This document shows, piece after piece, positions 1 through 9,085 of a DNA stretch of 64,000 bases. The notes beneath the pieces were generated by a model, which saw only the letters and a list, made by a program, of their open reading frames with translations, searched no databases and was not told the DNA's origin. The stretch's first letter is position 1. Each line of letters opens with the position of its first letter. Origin of the DNA: RGIG7111 sp036839975. GTDB lineage: Bacteria > Bacillota > Clostridia > Peptostreptococcales > Anaerovoracaceae. Made by a program: the position numbers and the translations under genes. The stretch covers positions 1 through 64,000 of the forward strand of contig DAISVU010000007.1 of assembly GCA_036839975.1 (NCBI GenBank). The letters are read 5' to 3'.

Positions 1-1
1 A

Positions 2-43
2 AGAACAGTAGGATCCGGAGTCGTAAGTGAGATCATAGAATAA
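2..43 (+). CDS. tuf: Elongation factor Tu, C-terminal end (partial)
   Basis: Only the last 13 codons and the TAA stop are in the window. They read RTVGSGVVSEIIE, which matches the conserved EF-Tu C-terminus (GGRTVGxGVV..IIE). EF-Tu is the GTPase that delivers aminoacyl-tRNA to the ribosome. A strong hairpin terminator follows 18 bases after the stop, so this is the end of its transcription unit. The identification rests on a short but very distinctive tail. Confidence 0.85.
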   Translation, partial: RTVGSGVVSEIIE

Positions 44-61
44 TAACAGAATTATGTAAAA

Positions 62-94
62 ATATGCAGGTGCAAAACACACCTGCATATTTTT
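62..94 (+). terminator. Rho-independent terminator of tuf
   Basis: An 11-bp perfect stem (ATATGCAGGTG / CACCTGCATAT) with a 7-base loop is preceded by A's and followed by a T run. It ends the tuf transcript before the promoter of the next gene. Confidence 0.9.
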
Positions 95-154
95 ATGCGC
101 ATGTTTCGATAAAAAATAAAATTTAAATTTTTATGGATTTAAAAGTTTAAACGT

Positions 155-183
155 TTGACAAACCGGCTAAAATGTAGTCTAAT
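155..183 (+). promoter_or_regulatory. Sigma-A-type promoter for nhaC
   Basis: A perfect TTGACA -35 box (155-160) is separated by 17 bases from TCTAAT (178-183), a 5/6 match to the -10 consensus. It lies in the gap between the tuf terminator and the antiporter gene, and leaves a leader of about 100 bases. Confidence 0.8.
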
Positions 184-231
184 TTTGTATGCGTGACATT
201 ATTATATTAATTATATAGAAGAGGGAAGAGT

Positions 232-260
232 TTATGTTCGGACAATGGAAGCGAACATAA
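232..260 (+). promoter_or_regulatory. Possible leader peptide and hairpin ahead of nhaC
   Basis: A 9-bp perfect inverted repeat (TTATGTTCG 232-240 and CGAACATAA 252-260) contains a complete short reading frame, ATG 234 to TAA 260, coding for MFGQWKRT. A purine-rich stretch (GAGGGAAGAG) sits just upstream as a possible ribosome binding site. The coincidence of reading frame and stem suggests a leader element controlling the antiporter gene, but no terminator alternative is visible, so the role is inferred. Confidence 0.35.
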
Positions 261-293
261 ACCCCCGCTTTGTTAAGCTTTTAGGAGAAGAAT

Positions 294-1984
294 ATGGCAT
301 CATCAAAAAGAAGCCGCTGTATTTACATTACAGGGCTGGCATTGTTACTGTTTGTTACGCTTCCTTTGATGGTATCTGCAGCAGAAAAAGGTCCGGCAGT
401 AGGCGACGCGACCGCTTGGTCTGTTTTACCGCCGTTGGTAGCTATCGCGCTTGCGCTCATAACGAAAGAAGTCTACAGTTCACTTTTTCTCGGCATACTC
501 GTAGGCGGCGTGCTTTATGCGGGACCGAGTTTTACAGGGGTGCTGAAGCACGTCTTCGTAGACGGAATAATCGGATCGTATTCAGATGATGAAAATGTTA
601 TCGGAGGAGCGCTTTCGGATCCATATGATGTGGGAATCCTGATATTTCTTGTGATTCTCGGAGCAATGGTGGTTCTTATGAACAAATCCGGCGGTTCGGC
701 TGCGTTCGGACGGTGGACAGCAGATAAGATCAGCACAAGAGAAGACGCGCAGCGATCGACGATATTCATGGGACTTATGATATTTGTGGACGACTATTTC
801 AACTGTCTGACAGTGGGAAGTGTAATGAGACCGCTTTCGGATCAGCATAACGTATCGAGAGCAAAGCTGGCATATCTTATAGATTCAACGGCAGCGCCTG
901 TCTGCATAATAGCTCCCATATCATCATGGTCAGCCGCAGTAAGCGGATTTGCAAAGGACATAGACGGCATCAATGGGTTTCAGCTTTTCATGCAGACGAT
1001 CCCGTATAATTTCTATGCGCTCCTGACTATTGTTATGATGTTTGCGATAGTGCATATGAAATTTGATTACGGTCCAATGAAAAAATATGAAGATAATGCA
1101 AAGAACGGCGATCTTTTTACTGTAAAGGATCAGGCAGCCATCGATGCGGAACTTGAGAATGAAAACGTCAACACAAAGGAAAAGTCGGTGACCTTATCAT
1201 ACCTGTGGCAGTGCTTATAATCTGCTGCCTGATAGGAATGCTGTACACGGGCGGTATGTTCGAAGGTGAAAGTTTCATAGACGCATTCGCAAACTGCGAT
1301 GCATCGGTAAGCCTTGTATTCGGCAGCGTTGTGGCAATCATCTTTACTATCATATTCTTCTGCGTGAGAAAGATTATAACCTTTAAGGATTGTATGGACA
1401 GCCTGCCTGAAGGTTTTAGAGCTATGGTGCCGCCTATACTGATATTGACTATGGCATGGACGCTTAAGGCTATGACGGACAGCCTCGGACTCAGGGAATT
1501 TGTTAAAAATTCAGTAACAGGATGGGGCAATACCTTTATTATGCTTTTCCCCGCTATCATATTCCTGATCGCTCTGGTTCTGGCATTTGCATCAGGTACT
1601 TCATGGGGAACATTTGGAATCCTGATTCCTATAGCCATATCTGTAACGGGAGCTTATCCTGAAATGACAGTAATGAGTGTTTCGGCCTGCATGGCAGGGG
1701 CTGTATGCGGTGACCACTGCTCACCGATTTCCGATACGACCATAATGTCATCGGCAGGTGCAGGATGTAATCATATAAGCCATGTTGAGACGCAGATTCC
1801 ATATGCACTTACCGTTGCTGCGGTAGCATGTATAGCGTACATAATAGCAGGTATAACAAAGAGTGCGTTTATCTCACTTCCTGCAGGCATAGCGCTTATG
1901 ATCATCACGCTTTATGTGATCAGGAAGTTTTCGAGCGGGAAACCGAAAAAATATGAAGCGGACAGGCAGGATGCGCCGGCATAA
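294..1984 (+). pseudogene. nhaC: NhaC-family Na+/H+ antiporter, single frameshift
   Basis: A polytopic membrane protein of the NhaC ion-transporter family, which exchanges sodium for protons (some members exchange malate for lactate). The start at 294 has a good AGGAG site at 284-288. The N-terminus has a hydrophobic segment, and TM helices and family motifs (FVDDYFNCLTVG; GTSWGTFGI; CGDHCSPISDTT) are all present. The reading frame breaks after codon ~296: residues 1-297 read to about 1183, and the remainder (LIIPVAVLIICC onward) continues in another frame to 1984. Adding one A to the four-A run at 1180-1183 restores KEKVGDLIIPV and a protein of about 563 residues, a normal length. Either a real recent mutation or a homopolymer sequencing error. 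Confidence 0.85.
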
Positions 1985-2114
1985 GGTCGGCTGTCCTGGT
2001 ATTCACCGCATGACTTGATGAAAAGCGAATGTCGGACAGGCATGTTATTAAATAGAATAGGATTCTACTGCCTATCATTAAAAAAAACTTGCTAATGATA
2101 TGTATCTATGTTAT

Positions 2115-2178
2115 TATAATTAATTGTAAATTTACCTTTGCGATGTCATTTGATACTCCGACGATGACTTGGCAAAGG
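2115..2178 (+). promoter_or_regulatory. rpsO -10 box and structured leader
   Basis: A perfect TATAAT lies at 2115-2120 with only a weak -35. Downstream, CCTTTGC (2135-2141) pairs with GCAAAGG (2172-2178), and inside it GTCAT (2145-2149) pairs with ATGAC (2164-2168). A nested hairpin just ahead of the S15 ribosome binding site is typical of autogenous S15 regulation, in which S15 binds its own mRNA; the structure is seen here, the function is inferred. Confidence 0.55.
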
Positions 2179-2202
2179 CGTATTGAATAAAGGAGGAATA
2201 AT

Positions 2203-2469
2203 ATGATCGACCAGGCAAAAAAAGCAGAAATAATCGAAGAGTACAAGACTAAAGACGGAGATACAGGGTCTCCTGAAGTACAGGTTGCAATTCTGACATA
2301 CAGGATCAATGACCTGAATGAGCATCTCAAGGTGCACAAAAAAGATCACCATTCGAGAAGAGGTCTTCTCAAGATGGTAGGGCAAAGAAGAAACCTTCTC
2401 AATTACCTAAAGAATAAAGACTTGGAAAGATACAGAACATTGATTGCTCGTTTAGGATTGAGAAAATAA
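2203..2469 (+). CDS. rpsO: 30S ribosomal protein S15
   Basis: An 88-residue protein of exactly the usual S15 length, with the family sequence around the 16S rRNA contact (GSPEVQVAILTYRINDLNEHL and HHSRRGLLKMVGQRR-type stretches). S15 binds 16S rRNA early in 30S assembly. The start follows AAAGGAGG by a normal spacing. It is followed by its own terminator and then pnp, the common rpsO-pnp arrangement. Confidence 0.98.
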   Translation: MIDQAKKAEIIEEYKTKDGDTGSPEVQVAILTYRINDLNEHLKVHKKDHHSRRGLLKMVGQRRNLLNYLKNKDLERYRTLIARLGLRK

Positions 2470-2479
2470 TCAAAAATTT

Positions 2480-2510
2480 AAGCGGGGCAAAAACGCTCCG
2501 CTTATTTTAT
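2480..2510 (+). terminator. Terminator between rpsO and pnp
   Basis: A 9-bp stem (AAGCGGGGC with GCTCCGCTT, one G-T pair) is followed by ATTTTAT. It probably lets only part of the transcription continue into pnp. Confidence 0.8.
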
Positions 2511-2667
2511 ATCGGGAATGCAAAAAAGCGAGATGCGCCGCATTCTCGTAATACAGCCATGTATTGGCAAGATCGTTTGCAGAATAAGCTGTATGCGATC
2601 GAGGATAATGCGTACAGGTGGAAAATGAAAGATACGCAGAAGATATTAACAGGAGGTAGTTGTTAAT

Positions 2668-4767
2668 ATGAGATTTACAGATTATGAAACTTACAGGACT
2701 GCTATAGGCGGCAAGCTGATGCAGCTGGAAATCGGCAAGGTCTGCGAGCAGACTAACGGACAGGTAATTGTCAGGTACGGAGACACGGTTGTGAATGTTA
2801 CCGCGGTAGCATCTAAGGCACCGCGCCCTGATATAGACTTCTTCCCGCTCAGTTGTAATTATGAAGAAAAAATGTATGCGGCAGGCAAGATCCCGGGCGG
2901 ATTTTTAAAGCGTGAAGGAAGGCCGAGCAATCAGGCAATTTTGAATTCCCGACTTATGGACCGGCCTTTGAGGCCATTGTTCCCGAAAGGGTATTTTAAT
3001 GATGTGCAGGTAGTTGCTACAGTAATGTCGGTAGACCTCGACGCGTCTCCGGAGATTGCGGCGATGATAGGTTCCTCTGTGGCTCTGGCGATATCGGATA
3101 TTCCGTGGGACGGCCCGACCGGATCGGTGATAGTTGGAAGAGTTGACGGCAACTTTATCATTAATCCTACGCTTACCCAGCGCGAAGAAAGTGACATGCA
3201 TATTGTGGTTTCAGGCACCAGGGAAGCTGTCATGATGGTTGAAGCCGGTGCAAATGAAGTACCCGAGATGGAAATACTCGATGCGATCATGTTTGCACAC
3301 GAGGAGATCAAAAGGATAGTCGACTTCATAAATGAGATAGTAGCTGAGATCGGAAAAGAAAAACAGGATATAGAGCTTTATCATGTTCCGGAGGAAATCG
3401 AGACTGCTGTGGCAGAATATGCGGGCGGCAGGATGCGAGAAGCAGTACATACATTTGAGAAACTGGAAAGACTTGAAAATATGGACGCTGTCGAAACTGA
3501 AACGCAGGAACACCTTGCTGAGATTTTTCCTGAATGTGAAAAGGATATATCAAATGCGCTTTATGCTATAAAGAAGGAGCAGGTGAGGAGTCTCATACTG
3601 GATGACGGCATCAGACCGGACAATAGAAATCTGACTGAAATAAGACCGATCTGGTGTGAGACCGGTGTGCTGCCGAGGGCTCACGGCACGGGGCTTTTCA
3701 AGCGTGGCCAGACGCAGGCGCTTTCGATCACAACGCTTGGCGCGATAGGCGAGGCGCAGAGGATAGACGGCATAACCGAAGAAACTGAAAAAAGATATAT
3801 GCATCATTACAACTTCCCGCCTTATTCGGTGGGCGAAGCTTCACCGATGAGAAGCCCGGGGAGACGTGAGATCGGACACGGTGCGCTGGCTGAAAGAGCC
3901 ATACTGCCCGTACTGCCGGATATTGAGGAATTTCCTTATACTATCAGAGTTGTATCGGAGATATTGTCATCGAACGGTTCGACGTCTCAGGCATCAGTAT
4001 GCGGAAGCTGTATGTCACTGATGGATGCGGGTGTGCCTATTACGGCTCCTGTTGCAGGCATAGCAATGGGTCTTGTCGAAAGAGTGGAAGCGGACGGTTC
4101 AAGCAGGATGGCTATCCTTTCGGATATACAGGGTATGGAAGACTTCCTTGGTGACATGGACTTCAAGGTTGCGGGAACAGCTAAAGGTGTTACGGCCATA
4201 CAGATGGATATAAAGGTACACGGCCTGTCACGACGGGTGCTTGAAGATGCTCTGAAGCAGGCTTATGACGGCAGAATGCATATACTGAAACAGATGCTTG
4301 ATGAGATACCGGAGCCGAGAGCTGAACTTTCACCATACGCTCCGAGGATAATATCCATGCAGATCGACCCTGATAAGATCAGGACTGTTATAGGCCCAGG
4401 AGGAAAGACTATCAATAAGATCGTCGATGAAACGGGTGTAAAGATCGATATCGATGATGACGGGCAGATATTCATTGCAGCTCCTGATATGGAAAGCGCT
4501 CGCGCAGGACAGGAAGCGATAGAACTTTTGATCAGGGACGTAGAGGTCGGAGAGACCTACGAAGGTGAAGTAAAGAGAATAATGAATTTCGGGGCATTTA
4601 TCGAGGTGCTTCCGGGCAAGGAAGGTCTGCTGCATATCTCCAAGATGGCTAAGCGCAGAGTCGAAAAGGTCGAAGACGAGATGAACATAGGAGACAAGGT
4701 GAAAGTCAAAGTAACTGAGATCGACAATCAGGGAAGGATTAATCTTTCCAGAAAAGAATTGCTGTAG
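2668..4767 (+). CDS. pnp: Polyribonucleotide nucleotidyltransferase (PNPase)
   Basis: PNPase degrades RNA 3' to 5' using phosphate. At 699 residues it has the normal length and order of domains: two RNase PH domains (about 1-215 and 310-540), the connecting helical domain, a KH domain (IGPGGKTINKIVDETG near residue 570) and a C-terminal S1 domain (GEVKRIMNFGAFIEVLPG). The phosphorolytic core shows FFPLSCNYEE and the GHGALAERA stretch. The start has a strong AGGAGG at 2651-2656. The 157-base gap after the rpsO terminator holds a small hairpin (about 2530-2549) that could be a processing site. It is followed by its own terminator. Confidence 0.98.
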   Translation: MRFTDYETYRTAIGGKLMQLEIGKVCEQTNGQVIVRYGDTVVNVTAVASKAPRPDIDFFPLSCNYEEKMYAAGKIPGGFLKREGRPSNQAILNSRLMDRPLRPLFPKGYFNDVQVVATVMSVDLDASPEIAAMIGSSVALAISDIPWDGPTGSVIVGRVDGNFIINPTLTQREESDMHIVVSGTREAVMMVEAGANEVPEMEILDAIMFAHEEIKRIVDFINEIVAEIGKEKQDIELYHVPEEIETAVAEYAGGRMREAVHTFEKLERLENMDAVETETQEHLAEIFPECEKDISNALYAIKKEQVRSLILDDGIRPDNRNLTEIRPIWCETGVLPRAHGTGLFKRGQTQALSITTLGAIGEAQRIDGITEETEKRYMHHYNFPPYSVGEASPMRSPGRREIGHGALAERAILPVLPDIEEFPYTIRVVSEILSSNGSTSQASVCGSCMSLMDAGVPITAPVAGIAMGLVERVEADGSSRMAILSDIQGMEDFLGDMDFKVAGTAKGVTAIQMDIKVHGLSRRVLEDALKQAYDGRMHILKQMLDEIPEPRAELSPYAPRIISMQIDPDKIRTVIGPGGKTINKIVDETGVKIDIDDDGQIFIAAPDMESARAGQEAIELLIRDVEVGETYEGEVKRIMNFGAFIEVLPGKEGLLHISKMAKRRVEKVEDEMNIGDKVKVKVTEIDNQGRINLSRKELL

Positions 4768-4803
4768 AAAACTGTGTACATGGCAGATCGCGTATTCAAA
4801 GAG

Positions 4804-4841
4804 TGGAGGAAATCGGTATATGATTTTCCTCCATGTTTTTT
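4804..4841 (+). terminator. Terminator of pnp
   Basis: TGGAGGAAA pairs with TTTCCTCCA across a 10-base loop and is followed by a six-T tail. Confidence 0.85.
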
Positions 4842-4850
4842 GCGGCTGAT

Positions 4851-4894
4851 TCGAACAAATCAGCTCCCGCTGCAGCGCAAGCTGATTTGTTCGA
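4851..4894. repeat. 15-bp perfect inverted repeat
   Basis: TCGAACAAATCAGCT (4851-4865) and its exact complement (4880-4894) flank a 14-base loop that itself contains the palindrome GCTGCAGC. There is no T tail, and the pnp terminator lies only 10 bases upstream, so this is not an ordinary terminator. Function unknown. Confidence 0.7.
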
Positions 4895-5038
4895 CATCGA
4901 TATAATCAGCAATATAAAAGATCATGCTGTCGTCTTGAAGGCGGCAGACTGAAATGTTATTATTCTCATGTGCATGAGCGACGGAGAATCAAACGGATAA
5001 TTATTATAAATCAATGGTTGAAATTAAGGGGATCAATA

Positions 5039-5407
5039 ATGATCGATATAGATGAAGTGCAGGATATGCTCGATGATTTGGCGGAAGAAATGCCGGAGAT
5101 CTTTTACAAGGACCTTAACGGAGGGATACTGCTGCTGCCTGAGGCTATGATCAGTCCGTATGCGCAGCATGATGATCTTTACACTATGGGACAGTACAGG
5201 CGCGATGCGTCTATGGGAAGGCTTATAATCATATATTACGGTTCATTTGCGAAGATGTACGGACATTTAACACGGGAGCAGCTGAAAGTAAAACTGCGTG
5301 AAGTCCTGCGGCATGAATTCAGACATCACATAGAGTCGCTTGCGGGGGAACGCGGGCTTGAAATAGAAGATGAGAAACAGATCAATGAATATCTGAAGCG
5401 CTTTTGA
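5039..5407 (+). CDS. Zincin-like metallopeptidase family protein
   Basis: A small 122-residue protein with the zinc-binding motif HEFRHHIESLAGERGLE, which has the HExxH pair and a downstream glutamate pattern of the minimal zinc peptidase family (PF06262-like). The predicted role is a cytoplasmic zinc metallopeptidase; the substrate is unknown. The ATG at 5039 is chosen because AAGGGG sits just upstream and the extra N-terminal residues of a longer frame are basic and unlike the family. No operon partner is evident. Confidence 0.75.
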   Translation: MIDIDEVQDMLDDLAEEMPEIFYKDLNGGILLLPEAMISPYAQHDDLYTMGQYRRDASMGRLIIIYYGSFAKMYGHLTREQLKVKLREVLRHEFRHHIESLAGERGLEIEDEKQINEYLKRF

Positions 5408-5523
5408 AAGCTGAATATGCCTGAAGACTGCATTGATCATACCTGCCGCAGCCGCTGTCCCGGCATCAGGGGGCAGATCATTGAGGGCATTCAAATGCGG
5501 CGTCTTCGAGGTGTTCAAAATGC

Positions 5524-5552
5524 TTGACACGACTGAGTGCATAGCATAAAAT
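5524..5552 (+). promoter_or_regulatory. Promoter for ileS in a 387-base gap
   Basis: TTGACA (5524-5529), a 17-base spacer and TAAAAT (5547-5552) form a good sigma-A promoter, leaving a leader of about 235 bases. I searched the leader for the T-box sequence (AGGGTGGNACCGCG) expected for some tRNA synthetase genes and do not see it. The rest of 5408-5794 shows no gene. Confidence 0.7.
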
Positions 5553-5794
5553 TGTGCTGTGAAGAAATTGAGAGGGGACGTTGATTTCGATGTGTTCACC
5601 CCGGCTGTTTTTGCATTAAGGAGAAGGTGAGTAAAGCTGCACCGACAAACAATTAAACAGCAGTAATCATATGCGGGGCAATAGAGAGTTTGCAAAACAA
5701 ATCAAAATAAGGGTCGTAACAGCGATTTTTAATACTGACTCCGTGAATCCATATTAAAAGAGTAAGATAATTCGAAAGAAGAGGAAAAAAATAC

Positions 5795-8700
5795 ATGTTA
5801 AAAAATCTATCGGAAAAACCAATCGCTGAGGTTCAGAAAGCACAGGCAGACAAGTGGGTTGATGAAGACCTTCTCGGGAAATGTGTGACGTTAAGAGAAG
5901 GCAGACCTTTATTTATATTTTATGAAGGACCTCCGACAGCAAACGGCAAGCCGGGCATTCATCACGTGATCGCGAGGACACTTAAGGATTCAGTGTGCAG
6001 ATACAAGACGATGCGTGGATTCAAAGTGACCAGAAAAGCCGGATGGGACACGCACGGTCTTCCGGTTGAGATCGAAGTTGAAAAACAGCTAGGGTTTGAC
6101 GGCAAGCAGGATATTGAAAAGTACGGAATAAAGGAATTCAACGAAAAATGCAAAAAATCCGTATTTAAATATGAAGAGATGTGGCGGGATATGACGCATC
6201 GCATGGGATTTCTGATAGATATGGACGACCCTTATATCACGCTGGATAACGATTATATCGAGACATGCTGGTGGATAATAAATAAATTTTTTAAAGAGGG
6301 TCTGATATACGAGGGGCATAATATACTGCCATATTGCCCGAGGTGTGGAACCGGTCTTGCATCACATGAAGTTGCTCAAGGGTACAAAGAAGTCAAGGTT
6401 CTTACACTTACTGCGAAATTTAAGAGAAAAGACGCGGATGAATATTTCCTCGCATGGACAACGACGCCTTGGACACTTGCTGCAAATGTCGCGTTGACAG
6501 TTGGACCGGATGTTGACTATGTCAAAGCCAGGATGACAAGCGGTGATGAAGAGGGCAATGTATTTTATGTTGCCGGAGTGTTGGCTGACAAAGTGCTCGG
6601 AGAGGGCAGCTATGAAGTAATCGAAGAGATGAAGGGCCGGGATCTCGAATACATTGAGTATGAACAGCTGATGCCGTTTTGTAAACCGGATAGAAAAGGT
6701 TTTTTTGTGACATGCGCGGATTACGTGACGGTAGAGGATGGTACAGGAATCGTCCACACTGCACCGGCATTTGGTGAAGATGACTATCAGACAGGCAGGA
6801 AATACGACCTTCCTGTCGTCAATCCGGTGGATGAAGAAGGTAAATATACGGAAACACCATGGAAGGGCCGCTTTATTGTGGAAGACGGTCTGGCTATTGA
6901 AATATTGAAATATCTGGCAGATGAGGGAAAAGTATTCTCAAAGGAAAAAATGGTGCACAATTATCCCCACTGTTGGAGATGCGGAACGCCGCTCGTTTAC
7001 TATGCAAAACCTGGATGGTACATAGAGATGAGCAGACTCAAGGATCAACTGGTAAAAAACAACGACAGTGTCAACTGGTTCCCTGATTATGTGGGTGAAA
7101 AGCGTTTCGGCAACTGGCTTGCCGACGTTAAGGACTGGGCTATCTCAAGAGACAGATACTGGGGTACGCCTATACCGGTATGGCGCTGTGAATGCGGCCA
7201 TCTTGAATGTGTAGGAAGCAGAAAAGAACTTGCTGAAAAGGCAGTGGAGAACATAGATGAGAGCATTGAGCTGCACAGACCGTATGTGGATGATGTGCAC
7301 ATAGTATGTCCTGACTGCGGCAGACATATGAATAGGATACCTGAAGTTATGGACTGCTGGTTTGACAGCGGAGCCATGCCGTTTGCACAAAGGCACTTTC
7401 CGTTCGAAAATGAGGAAAAGTTTGATACCGAATTCTTTCCGGCTGATTTTATCTGCGAAGGTATAGACCAGACGAGAGGATGGTTTTATTCGCTTATGGC
7501 AATTTCAACATTAGTGAAAGGCTGTGCGCCATACAGGAATGTGCTGGTAAACGACCTGATATTGGATAAAGATGGAAAGAAGATGTCCAAGCACATAGGC
7601 AACACCGTAGATCCATTTGAATTGTTTGATAAATACGGCGCTGATGCGACAAGATGGTATCTTATGCATGTATCGCCGGCATGGTCGCCGACACGGTTTG
7701 ACGAAGAGGGTCTGAAGGAGATTGTCAGCAAATTCTTTGGAACGCTCAGGAATGTTTATAATTTCTTTGTACTTTATTCAAATCAGGACGAGATCACTCT
7801 CGATGTGCTTGGTGTTGATGAAAAAGGAGATCCGAAAGAAAACGGAAATTATGTCAAACCTTTCGACAGACCAGAGCTTGACCGGTGGATACTTTCAAAA
7901 TACAATTCGCTTATAGGTGAGGTGACCGCCGATATGGACGCTTATGATCACATGAAGTCGGTGAGGAAGATTCAAAACTTTGTGATAGAAGATCTGTCCA
8001 ACTGGTATATCAGAAGAGCCCGCAGAAGATTTTGGAATCAGGAGCTTACTGAAGATAAGAAAGCCGTCTACGTGACGACCTATGAGGTTCTGACAGGGGT
8101 GGCTAAACTTATCGCGCCGTTTGCTCCATTCATTGCAGATGAGATGTACACTTATCTTACAGCGGATGAATCGATACATACTGCCATGTTCCCTGAAAGA
8201 GACGAGAATCTGGTGGATAAGAAAATCGAGGAAAGAATGGATCTTGTAAGGATCATAGTAGGTCTCGGACGAGGTATCCGCGAGAAGAACAGCATAAAGG
8301 TGAGGCAGACGCTTAAGAGCATACTGGTGGACGGTTCGCATGAGAACATAATCAGCGATCTTACACCGCTTATAACGGAAGAACTGAACGTAAAAGAGGT
8401 AATATATGAAAAAGATCTTTCTTCATATATAAACTATCAGCTTAAGCCGGACTTTAAAGTCGCAGGACCGATGCTCGGCAGGAATATAAAGGCGTTTGGA
8501 AATGCGCTGGGAAATGCCGACCCTTCTGATTTCGTTGCTCAATTGGAAAACTCTGATAAGGTTGACCTCGATATCGGCGGAGGGGAGATCCTTGAGATAA
8601 CAAAAGAAATGGTAGATGTGAGAATAGATGCAAAAGAGGGCTTTGCAGTAGCTATGGAAAACAATGTTTTTGCAGTTCTTGACACCGGTCTCGATGCTGA

Positions 8701-8950
8701 TCTCGTAAATGAAGGCTATGTGCGAGAAATCATTTCCAAAGTACAACAGCTCAGAAAGCAGAATTCCTATGAAATGATGGACAATATAAATATTTATCTC
8801 AATGCTGACGATGAGATCGCTGCTGCTGTCAAAGAATACAGGGATTATATAATGAAGGAGACGCTGGCGCATAATATCGACAGAGGCGACGATCTGGCGG
8901 AATACAATATCAATGGCCATAAGACAGGCATCGGTGTTGAGAAGATATGA
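5795..8950 (+). CDS. ileS: Isoleucyl-tRNA synthetase, type 2, with GXHH motif
   Basis: Charges tRNA-Ile with isoleucine. The 1051-residue length and sequence (FYEGPPTANGKPG, AGWDTHGLPVEIEVEK, editing domain with TWTTTPWTLAANVA) fit the type-2 (eukaryote-like) IleRS. The first signature motif is swapped: residues 54-57 read GIHH where most class I synthetases have HxGH. The second is KMSK at 596-599. Cysteine pairs (CPRCG, CWRCG, CPDCG) suggest zinc binding. Start ATG 5795 follows GAAAGAAGAGG. The swapped motif is known in some type-2 enzymes to give very high resistance to mupirocin, so resistance is predicted here. Confidence 0.97.
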   Translation: MLKNLSEKPIAEVQKAQADKWVDEDLLGKCVTLREGRPLFIFYEGPPTANGKPGIHHVIARTLKDSVCRYKTMRGFKVTRKAGWDTHGLPVEIEVEKQLGFDGKQDIEKYGIKEFNEKCKKSVFKYEEMWRDMTHRMGFLIDMDDPYITLDNDYIETCWWIINKFFKEGLIYEGHNILPYCPRCGTGLASHEVAQGYKEVKVLTLTAKFKRKDADEYFLAWTTTPWTLAANVALTVGPDVDYVKARMTSGDEEGNVFYVAGVLADKVLGEGSYEVIEEMKGRDLEYIEYEQLMPFCKPDRKGFFVTCADYVTVEDGTGIVHTAPAFGEDDYQTGRKYDLPVVNPVDEEGKYTETPWKGRFIVEDGLAIEILKYLADEGKVFSKEKMVHNYPHCWRCGTPLVYYAKPGWYIEMSRLKDQLVKNNDSVNWFPDYVGEKRFGNWLADVKDWAISRDRYWGTPIPVWRCECGHLECVGSRKELAEKAVENIDESIELHRPYVDDVHIVCPDCGRHMNRIPEVMDCWFDSGAMPFAQRHFPFENEEKFDTEFFPADFICEGIDQTRGWFYSLMAISTLVKGCAPYRNVLVNDLILDKDGKKMSKHIGNTVDPFELFDKYGADATRWYLMHVSPAWSPTRFDEEGLKEIVSKFFGTLRNVYNFFVLYSNQDEITLDVLGVDEKGDPKENGNYVKPFDRPELDRWILSKYNSLIGEVTADMDAYDHMKSVRKIQNFVIEDLSNWYIRRARRRFWNQELTEDKKAVYVTTYEVLTGVAKLIAPFAPFIADEMYTYLTADESIHTAMFPERDENLVDKKIEERMDLVRIIVGLGRGIREKNSIKVRQTLKSILVDGSHENIISDLTPLITEELNVKEVIYEKDLSSYINYQLKPDFKVAGPMLGRNIKAFGNALGNADPSDFVAQLENSDKVDLDIGGGEILEITKEMVDVRIDAKEGFAVAMENNVFAVLDTGLDADLVNEGYVREIISKVQQLRKQNSYEMMDNINIYLNADDEIAAAVKEYRDYIMKETLAHNIDRGDDLAEYNINGHKTGIGVEKI

Positions 8951-8973
8951 CGGTATTTATAAATTCAAACCAT

Positions 8974-9004
8974 GCCGCCATAACCGAACAAGAAAATGGC
9001 GGGC
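8974..9004. repeat. Inverted repeat after ileS
   Basis: GCCGCCAT (8974-8981) pairs with ATGGCGGGC (8996-9004, one extra G) in the gap between ileS and ung. It could end the ileS transcript, but there is no T tail. Confidence 0.35.
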
Positions 9005-9085
9005 TGCACATTGCTGAAGCCTATCCCGACAGGTACACATCTGTCTTGAATTGCAGTTATACAAAAACAGCAGAATATAAAAGAA

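Noticed and set aside
5408..5794. T-box riboswitch expected upstream of ileS
   Set aside because: The diagnostic AGGGTGGNACCGCG-type sequence and a matching terminator stem are absent.
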